A DNA stretch of 5,046 nucleotides. Origin: Candidatus Neomicrothrix sp. UBA4742 (GTDB taxonomy: Bacteria > Actinomycetota > Acidimicrobiia > Acidimicrobiales > Acidimicrobilacustridaceae). The notes beneath the pieces were generated by a model. It made no database searches. It was not told the origin of the DNA and saw nothing but the letters and a program-made list of their open reading frames with translations. A program made the translations under genes and the position numbers. Positions 1 through 4,386 of this stretch are shown one piece after another. The stretch covers positions 1-5,046 of the forward strand of contig DHIQ01000236.1 in NCBI GenBank assembly GCA_002403895.1. Reading direction: 5' to 3'. How positions within the stretch are numbered: the stretch's first letter is position 1; every line of letters begins with the position of its first letter.

Positions 1-603
1 GCGGCTGGTGGCGATTTCCACGATCTCACGCCATCCCGCCGCCGCGGCGCGGCGCGTGCCCTGGCCAACCTGTGGGGCCCTCACGCTGAAGGCCAGTCCC
101 GCCTGGACCAGGGCCAGCGCCCCGAACACGAGCGGGAAGGTGGTACCGGTGAGGCCCAGGCCCGCCAGGGCGGCGCCCGCGAACGCCACGCCCACCGCGG
201 CCTGCACCTTGCCGATCTCGGACGACCCCCCGCCACGGCTGTCGACGGCCAGGCGCATCATCCCGATGAACACCAGCGAATCGGAGACTCCGAACCCCGC
301 GCGGCCAAGCAGCGCGACCGGGTAGTTGGGCGCCACAAGGAACACGACGGCAAAGGCAGCCGAGCTCAGCGCCCCGTAACGCACCACGCGCAGCGCTCCG
401 TGGACGTCGGCGAGGTAGCCGCCGGGGAACTGCGCGAGACCAAACCCAAAGGCTGCCATCCCGGCGAGGATGCCGAACTCCGAGCTGGTCAACCGGAGGT
501 GCTCCCGGATGATCCCCGCGGCCAGCGCGGGTGTCACCCGCTCGGCCGTGGAGAGCAACAGGACCACGAAGAGGACCTGCCGGGTGCGACGGGCGGTGAG
601 CAT
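1..603 (-). CDS. MFS transporter, N-terminal half (cut by left window edge)
   Basis: Reading leftwards from the ATG at 603-601, the frame stays open to base 1 and gives 201 residues, about half of a usual 400-residue major facilitator protein. Hydrophobic stretches at about residues 9-30, 43-63, 74-92, 96-118, 133-152 and 154-173 fit the first six membrane helices. Between helices 2 and 3 lies a degenerate MFS motif A, with G62, L64, D66 and G69 kept and the basic residues after D66 and G69 replaced by V and A. Helix 4 starts with GRAGFGVSDS, like the usual R-x3-G-x-G pattern. The protein would sit in the inner membrane and move a small solute. The substrate cannot be read from half a protein; the context suggests an aromatic compound or its product. 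It is the last visible gene of a minus-strand operon, 45 bases after the VOC gene. Family call is strong, substrate unknown. Confidence 0.88.
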   Translation of the reverse strand, partial: MLTARRTRQVLFVVLLLSTAERVTPALAAGIIREHLRLTSSEFGILAGMAAFGFGLAQFPGGYLADVHGALRVVRYGALSSAAFAVVFLVAPNYPVALLGRAGFGVSDSLVFIGMMRLAVDSRGGGSSEIGKVQAAVGVAFAGAALAGLGLTGTTFPLVFGALALVQAGLAFSVRAPQVGQGTRRAAAAGWREIVEIATSR

Positions 604-607
604 TCAG

Positions 608-615
608 CCTCCCCC
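608..615 (-). promoter_or_regulatory. Ribosome binding site of the MFS gene
   Basis: On the minus strand GGGGGAGG ends four bases before the ATG at 603. This is a strong Shine-Dalgarno match and supports that start over any internal codon. Confidence 0.7.
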
Positions 616-648
616 GAACGGGATTAGCAATCGCGCTGCATGAAGGCC

Positions 649-1131
649 CTAGTTTTCAGGCGCGCCGCCCAGGAAAAGCCGGGCGCGCAGGTTCTCCTCG
701 CTCTGCGGGCGGTCATCCGCGAGCCTCCTGATCTCCGCCTTGACCAACGGTCCCGCCCCCGCCACGCTCGAACAGTTGACCTCGACCAGGTTGCCGGCCG
801 GATCGCGCAGGTACATCTGTCCCTCGCCGCCGGGGAGCTCGTAGATGTGGTGACCAAACGCCTCGGTGTCGAACGCCCCCCGCGCCCGCGCCTTGGCGAA
901 AACGCAGTCGAAGTCGTCGACGGTGATCGCGAAATGGTGGGCGAAGGGCGCTGTCGATTGCGGTGCTTCGAAGAGGTGGAGCTGGCGAGACCCGATCCGC
1001 GTCCACTGGACGGGGATGGCGAACCTTGGTGTCGGGATCCGCTCAACGCCGAACATCTCCTCGTAGAAGCGCAATGACTCCTCCAGGTCCCGGGCGCTGA
1101 CGCTGACGTGGTTCACGTCGATCGCGGCCAT
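649..1131 (-). CDS. VOC-family (glyoxalase / extradiol dioxygenase fold) protein
   Basis: This 160-residue protein is the size of a single-unit VOC protein with two beta-alpha-beta-beta-beta modules. The first module opens with VNHVSVSARDLEESLRFYEE, the second with HHFAITVDDFDCVFAKAR, and it ends in MYLRDPAGNLVEVN. H8, H66 and E117 sit where the 2-His-1-Glu metal triad of type I extradiol dioxygenases sits, and Y107 is ten residues before E117 as in those enzymes. The same pattern also occurs in non-dioxygenase VOC proteins, including glyoxalase- and epimerase-like members, so the reaction is open. About 35 residues follow the last strand. The gene starts ten bases after the monooxygenase stop, with the AGGAGG site touching that stop, so the two are almost certainly co-expressed. 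Action on the hydroxylated product is inferred. The fold is confident, the substrate is not. Confidence 0.9.
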   Translation of the reverse strand: MAAIDVNHVSVSARDLEESLRFYEEMFGVERIPTPRFAIPVQWTRIGSRQLHLFEAPQSTAPFAHHFAITVDDFDCVFAKARARGAFDTEAFGHHIYELPGGEGQMYLRDPAGNLVEVNCSSVAGAGPLVKAEIRRLADDRPQSEENLRARLFLGGAPEN

Positions 1132-1136
1132 GAGTT

Positions 1137-1142
1137 CCTCCT
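1137..1142 (-). promoter_or_regulatory. Ribosome binding site of the VOC gene, touching the upstream stop
   Basis: A perfect AGGAGG on the minus strand lies five bases before the ATG at 1131. Its first A is also the last base of the monooxygenase TGA. This fixes the VOC start and suggests translation of the two genes is coupled. Confidence 0.85.
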
Positions 1143-2326
1143 CAGTTCCCCGGGCCCAGCAGCCCGAAGCGCAGGCTGGTGTCCTCGGGATACCAGGTGC
1201 CGAGGAACTGTGACCTCTCCCCCATCCGCCGGTTACGTTTCACCAGCTCACTCCCCAGCGCGAGCTGTCCCGGCTCCCACTCCCGCAGGGCCGCGGCGAC
1301 ATCTGCGCCGTTGCCCTCCAGCGCGGTGGCCAGGGCCCACGCGTCGGCGGCCGCCTTGGCCGTACCCGCGGCGGCGTGCGGACGGGCGGTGAAGGCGGCG
1401 TCCCCCATCAGGCAGACACGGCCGAACGCCATGCGCGGAACCTCGACATCCATCACCGGTTGGATGAAGGGGTTGCTGGACATCTCCACCACCTCACGCA
1501 GCACCGGCGGCAGCTCCGCGGACGCGTCGCGGAGCTCCTTGAGGACATCCTCGCGAACCTCGCCCGGGGGCACCGAGCGCGCCCGCCGGTTGCCGTCGCG
1601 GTCGGTCATGACATGGTCCAGCGCCGCGCCTTCCGAGACGTTCCGATACCATACGAAGTTGAGCGCCCGCGTGCCCGGCGCGACGCCGCCATCCGGTGCG
1701 GGGATGGGGTATTCGAGGATGTGGCTGGCGGGCATGACGTGATAGATGATCGTCTGTCGAAACGCCTCGCGTGTTTCCCGGGAAACCGCCGAGTCACTGA
1801 CGGTTCCGCGCCAGCCGACATACCCGGAGTAGACGGGTTGGACAGCCGGGAGGAGCAGCGACCTCGCCGTCGACGAGGTGCCGTCGGCACAGACCAGGAG
1901 GTCACAGCGCTCGGTGCTGCCATTGGCGAATCGGATGTCGACGCCGTCGGCGTCCTGTTCGAAACCCACCAGCGCCTCGCCCAGGTGATAGCGGTCACCG
2001 TCCAGGTGGCCGCGCAGCGCCCGGTACAGCGTGTTCCACGCGGTGAAGTGGAAGGGCGCGTCCTCGATGAAGACGGGCGTGCCCTCGCGGTCGACGTAGA
2101 CCAGGCGGTCAGCGCCGACGCTGACCGCGTCAAGCGGCGCAATGTTGTTGTCCACCAGGTAACGCACCGCGACCGGATGCACCACGATGCCGGCGCCCCG
2201 GCTCTGCAGCGCGGCGGGAGACCGCTCATGGACCTGGACCTCCCACCCCAGGTCGCGGAGCAACACGGCGGCGGTGAGCCCCCCGAGCGAGCCGCCGACG
2301 ATGCTTGCCCGCAAGCCGCCGCTCAA
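1142..2326 (-). CDS. FAD-dependent aromatic monooxygenase, 2,6-dihydroxypyridine 3-monooxygenase-like
   Basis: This 394-residue protein is a group A flavin monooxygenase. The N-terminal FAD-binding loop is VGGSLGGLTA (residues 10-19), followed by E34 at the end of strand 2, the usual ribose ligand. The DG motif lies at about 142-155 (CDLLVCADGTSSTA), and the GD motif at 302-321 (GRVCLMGDAAFTARPHAAAG) binds the FAD phosphates. From memory of the family, the RPHAAAG run, GIVVHP near residue 46, the YSGYVGWRG segment and the NFVWYRNVSEG segment all resemble 2,6-dihydroxypyridine 3-monooxygenase of the Arthrobacter nicotine pathway, which is of nearly the same length. Such enzymes use NAD(P)H and O2 in the cytoplasm to hydroxylate an activated ring. 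A pyridine or other electron-rich ring is plausible; the exact substrate is inference. The start is TTG at 2326: upstream the frame closes at a TGA (2366-2368) with no ATG or GTG between, and the FAD motif begins only nine residues in. The start overlaps the preceding stop as TTGA. Confidence 0.9.
   Translation of the reverse strand: MSGGLRASIVGGSLGGLTAAVLLRDLGWEVQVHERSPAALQSRGAGIVVHPVAVRYLVDNNIAPLDAVSVGADRLVYVDREGTPVFIEDAPFHFTAWNTLYRALRGHLDGDRYHLGEALVGFEQDADGVDIRFANGSTERCDLLVCADGTSSTARSLLLPAVQPVYSGYVGWRGTVSDSAVSRETREAFRQTIIYHVMPASHILEYPIPAPDGGVAPGTRALNFVWYRNVSEGAALDHVMTDRDGNRRARSVPPGEVREDVLKELRDASAELPPVLREVVEMSSNPFIQPVMDVEVPRMAFGRVCLMGDAAFTARPHAAAGTAKAAADAWALATALEGNGADVAAALREWEPGQLALGSELVKRNRRMGERSQFLGTWYPEDTSLRFGLLGPGN
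2323..2326 (-). promoter_or_regulatory. TTGA stop/start overlap coupling VOC relic to monooxygenase
   Basis: On the minus strand the TGA of the 46-codon frame and the TTG of the monooxygenase share bases as TTGA. No purine-rich site precedes the TTG; the bases before it are CCCTCCCGC. Initiation therefore probably depends on ribosomes finishing the upstream frame. A second TTG four codons later is an alternative start and also lacks a clear site. Confidence 0.55.
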
Positions 2327-2463
2327 GCGGGAGGGTTCACGGCGCGCGGTGAGATGACCTCGACCTCATTACCATCGGGGTCGTCAACGTAGAATGCCAG
2401 GCTACGCTCCAGGTCGCGGCTCCGCAGCACGATCTCGGCCAGGCCAATGATTTTGTCGGGCAT
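2323..2463 (-). pseudogene. VOC-family relic: in-frame internal deletion, 46 codons left
   Basis: Read from the ATG at 2463, this frame encodes 46 residues. It begins like a VOC protein (GLAEIVLRSRDLERSLAFY, residues 7-25) and then jumps directly to a VOC C-terminal strand (YVDDPDGNEVEVISP, residues 25-39). The roughly 70-90 residues that normally separate these parts are missing, yet the frame is intact from ATG to TGA. The join falls at SLAFY/FYVDDP, where both ends of a VOC gene can encode similar residues, so recombination across a short repeat is a reasonable inference. It cannot form the metal-binding fold. It sits first in the operon and ends in a TTGA overlap with the monooxygenase, so it may persist as a translated leader. 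The alternative, an assembly deletion, cannot be excluded. No strong Shine-Dalgarno site precedes the ATG. Confidence 0.75.
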
Positions 2464-2598
2464 AGGTGAGCCCTAGTCTAAGAGCGGGTTCAGCGGTAGC
2501 GAAGTTCCGGCCGATCGACACGGCCCATCTCTGATGGTGATGGCCAAATACTAAAAGATCATTGGTACCCATGGCATCAGCGGGGTACAGTGGGGATC
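2464..2598. promoter_or_regulatory. Divergent promoter region between the catabolic operon and the CMD gene
   Basis: These 135 bases separate the divergent starts and must carry promoters for both sides. The stretch around 2543-2563 is clearly more A+T-rich than its surroundings. For the minus-strand operon a weak pair is seen on that strand: TTCGCT, 17 bases, then TAGACT, ending about 15-20 bases before the ATG. For the plus-strand gene, GATCAT at 2558-2563 is a possible -10 with no good -35. The sequence assigns neither with confidence. Confidence 0.5.
2565..2588. promoter_or_regulatory. Inverted repeat, candidate operator upstream of the CMD gene
   Basis: GTACCC (2565-2570) and GGGTAC (2583-2588) form a perfect 6+6 inverted repeat with a 12-base spacer, so the arm centres are 18 bases apart, close to two helical turns. 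It ends ten bases before the CMD start codon, where a bound dimer could block transcription. It does not look like the usual T-N11-A LysR box, so another regulator class is possible. The binding protein is unknown. Confidence 0.4.
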
Positions 2599-3171
2599 AT
2601 GAGTACAGTGACGTTCAAACCCAACGTGCCCCAGCTGTCGGACGACGAGATCTCTGACCCGGAGTTGCGCGCGGTCATCGAGAGCGCAGCGGTGACCGAA
2701 AGTCCGCCGCCCTCGTGGTACCGGACCATGGGCAACAACCCCGACGTGGCGAAGGAGTTCGCGCGCTACTGGGACATGCTGCACCGCGGCGGCAACGTAC
2801 CCCACCGGATCAAGGAGCTCTGCAGGATCCAGATCGCGCAAATGATCGGTTGTGAATTCTGTTCCAGGCAGACATCCCCGTCCGCGGGCATCACCGACGA
2901 GGAGAAGATCGCCTGTGCCCTACCGCACTGGGAGCACCCGGACCCGCGTACCAGGGCCGCCCTTCACTACGCCCGAACGTTGACCCTGGACGACGGCCGG
3001 GACGCGGAGGTCTACGCGGAGCTCGACCAGCAGTACACGCGCTCGGAGATCATCGAGCTGGCGGCCTTTTTCATGCTCACGATGGGCGGGAATCGGATGG
3101 CCAAGAGCTGGAGCATCGAACCCCACGGGGAAGTGTCGGCAATCCCCGCCGGCGCAATGTCGGTCCACTAG
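2599..3171 (+). CDS. Carboxymuconolactone decarboxylase (CMD) / AhpD-family protein
   Basis: This 190-residue protein carries the CMD-family core: ELCRIQIAQMIGCEFCSRQTS at about residues 73-93, then ITDEEKIACAL (98-108) and ALHYARTLT further on, ending with the helix SEIIELAAFFMLTMGGNRMAKSW. C85 and C88 form a CxxC pair as in AhpD, suggesting thiol redox activity. The His that follows the pair in AhpD (four residues after the second Cys) is replaced by T92, so peroxidase-type relay is uncertain. Related proteins are commonly annotated only by family, and a true lactone decarboxylase role is not shown here. The ATG at 2599 follows GGGGATC and is preferred; an in-frame GTG at 2590 would add three residues. 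It is transcribed away from the monooxygenase operon over a shared promoter region and converges on the LysR gene with a 7-base gap. Nearby oxygenase genes fit a role in aromatic catabolism or protection from its by-products. Confidence 0.88.
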   Translation: MSTVTFKPNVPQLSDDEISDPELRAVIESAAVTESPPPSWYRTMGNNPDVAKEFARYWDMLHRGGNVPHRIKELCRIQIAQMIGCEFCSRQTSPSAGITDEEKIACALPHWEHPDPRTRAALHYARTLTLDDGRDAEVYAELDQQYTRSEIIELAAFFMLTMGGNRMAKSWSIEPHGEVSAIPAGAMSVH

Positions 3172-3178
3172 CCGTCGG

Positions 3179-4060
3179 TCAGAGCGGGGCCTGGCCCTCC
3201 AGGGCGTCGCGTAGGGCCATCACGGCATGGCTGAGCTGCCGCGGATCGTAGGCATACCCGATCCCAACCTGGGTCGGCGGGGTCATCGCCAACAGGTGCA
3301 ACAGGCCCGCGCGACTCTCGGCGGTGGCCGCGCGCGGTGGCAGCATCCCGATGCCGGCGCCGGCCTCGACGAAGATCTTGAGCTGGGCCAGCGTCTCCAC
3401 CTCGGTTACCACCCGGGGGCGGAAGCCCGCAGTTGAACATGCATCTTCCAACCACCGGCGGCCGGGGTTGGGGTCCGGGAAGCTGATCCACGGCTCGTTG
3501 GCCAGGGTTGACAGCCGCAGTTTCCGGCGGTTGGCGAGGCGGTGGTCAGGGGGAACCGCGACGGCGAGCTCCACCTGGCCCATCTCGACGACGGTCAGGT
3601 CCTCAGTCGCCGCGGGGAGGAGAAGCACGGCGAGGTCGAGCTCGCCGAGCCGCACCCCGTCGACCAACTCGCGGGTGTTCGACTCCTCGACATGGACCTC
3701 GAGCCCCGGGTGCAGCTCGCGCAACCGGCGCAGCAGGGAGGCCAGCAGCAGCGGGGTGGCCGTGGGAAGAAAGCCGATGCTGACGGCGCCCTTGGAGAGG
3801 CCTCGAAACGCCTTCATGTCCTGGCGAGCGCGCTCGACGGAGTTGAGGATGATCCGCCCGTGGTCGGCGAGCGCCGCACCGGCGCGGGTGGGCCTGGCCC
3901 CCCTTGGGCGCCGCTCCAGCAGCACGAGGTCAACCTCGCGTTCAAGGCGCTTGACGGCCATTGAAACCGCGGATTGGACGAGGTGCAGACGGTCCGCGGC
4001 CCGCGAGAAGCCGCCCGTGTCGACCACCGTCACGAACGCGTTGAGGTCCCTCAGCTCCAT
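3179..4060 (-). CDS. LysR-family transcriptional regulator
   Basis: From the ATG at 4060 this is 293 residues, normal for LysR proteins. The N-terminal winged helix-turn-helix covers about residues 1-60: LRDLNAFVTVVDTGGFSRAA, then LVQSAVSMAVKRLEREV, then the wing ending PTRAGAAL. A linker helix follows, and from about residue 87 the periplasmic-binding-protein-like effector domain begins (GAVSIGFLPTATPLLLASLL), containing LGELDLAVLL and VEAGAGIGMLPPRA. The nearby start at 4087 would add nine residues before the conserved MELRDL, so 4060 is preferred even though the purines just upstream are too close to be an ideal site. LysR proteins bind as tetramers and respond to small pathway metabolites, so the inducer is probably a substrate or intermediate of the neighbouring enzymes. 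Its most direct divergent partner is a decayed frame at 4103; the target may instead be the 2464-2598 region or its own promoter. Confidence 0.92.
   Translation of the reverse strand: MELRDLNAFVTVVDTGGFSRAADRLHLVQSAVSMAVKRLEREVDLVLLERRPRGARPTRAGAALADHGRIILNSVERARQDMKAFRGLSKGAVSIGFLPTATPLLLASLLRRLRELHPGLEVHVEESNTRELVDGVRLGELDLAVLLLPAATEDLTVVEMGQVELAVAVPPDHRLANRRKLRLSTLANEPWISFPDPNPGRRWLEDACSTAGFRPRVVTEVETLAQLKIFVEAGAGIGMLPPRAATAESRAGLLHLLAMTPPTQVGIGYAYDPRQLSHAVMALRDALEGQAPL
3190..3203. terminator. Short hairpin near the convergent CMD/LysR stops
   Basis: CCTGG, four bases, CCAGG forms a five-pair stem within the last codons of LysR, 19 bases past the CMD stop. No T-run follows on the plus strand. 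It may help end CMD transcription, but it may equally be chance within a G+C-rich coding end. Confidence 0.2.
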
Positions 4061-4325
4061 TCCTGCGGATGATAGCCCCATCCACACTTAGCGTTGGACG
4101 GAATGGCCGCTGAGCTCGTACTGTGGCAGACGCCAACATGTTTGCAGACGGGCGCCTGGGGACAGGCGACGATGGACGGCATCACCCGGCTCCTGGACGA
4201 GGCCAGCGCGGGCTTCGCCGACATCGACCGGCTCGACTGAACCCTGCCACCGGACGCGCTGCCAGTGGTCTGCGAGCCACGCGAGGACAAGGTCCACCCG
4301 GCCACGCCTACCAGGCCAAGTTCAG

Positions 4326-4353
4326 TCTCCCACCAGTTAGTACGACTGGGAGA
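4326..4353. terminator. Imperfect hairpin downstream of the aldehyde dehydrogenase
   Basis: TCTCCC at 4326-4331 pairs with GGGAGA at 4348-4353, and three further pairs (AGT with ACT) close the loop across a three-base bulge, about nine pairs in all. It lies 34-61 bases past the aldehyde dehydrogenase stop on the minus strand and has no T-run. It may be a backup transcription end; it also lies inside the decayed plus-strand frame. Confidence 0.3.
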
Positions 4354-4369
4354 GGAAGGCCGAGTGGAC

Positions 4370-4385
4370 GGGGGTTCATCCCCCC
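4370..4385 (-). terminator. G/C hairpin directly after the aldehyde dehydrogenase stop
   Basis: On the minus strand a run of six G just after the TAA, then ATGAA, then five C form a five-pair all-G/C stem with a five-base loop, starting one or two bases past the stop. No T-run follows, which is common for terminator hairpins in high-G+C bacteria. It is a reasonable transcription end for the aldehyde dehydrogenase. Confidence 0.4.
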
Positions 4386-4386
4386 A

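Noticed and set aside
8..325. 105-codon plus-strand frame at the left edge
   Set aside because: Its alanine/proline/threonine-rich translation is the shadow of the MFS gene on the other strand, which has membrane helices and motif A.
613..622. CCCG-AA-CGGG palindrome in the VOC-MFS gap as a terminator
   Set aside because: The loop would be only two bases, the stem is four pairs, and it overlaps the MFS ribosome site, so it is more likely incidental.
1376..2392. 338-codon plus-strand open frame opposite the monooxygenase
   Set aside because: It is antisense to a gene with clear FAD motifs along its whole length, its translation is arginine/aspartate-rich with no recognisable domain, and long antisense frames are expected at this G+C content.
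3179..4087. LysR start at 4087
   Set aside because: It adds nine residues before the conserved MELRDL beginning typical of LysR proteins; the 4060 ATG gives the usual N-terminus.
3324..4091. 255-codon plus-strand open frame opposite LysR
   Set aside because: The minus strand encodes a full LysR protein with helix-turn-helix and effector domain. The plus-strand product is low-complexity, rich in serine and arginine.
4051..4305. 84-codon and 69-codon minus-strand frames upstream of LysR
   Set aside because: They overlap the LysR start and show no domain. The plus strand of the same stretch gives the more protein-like reading (the RidA-like remnant).
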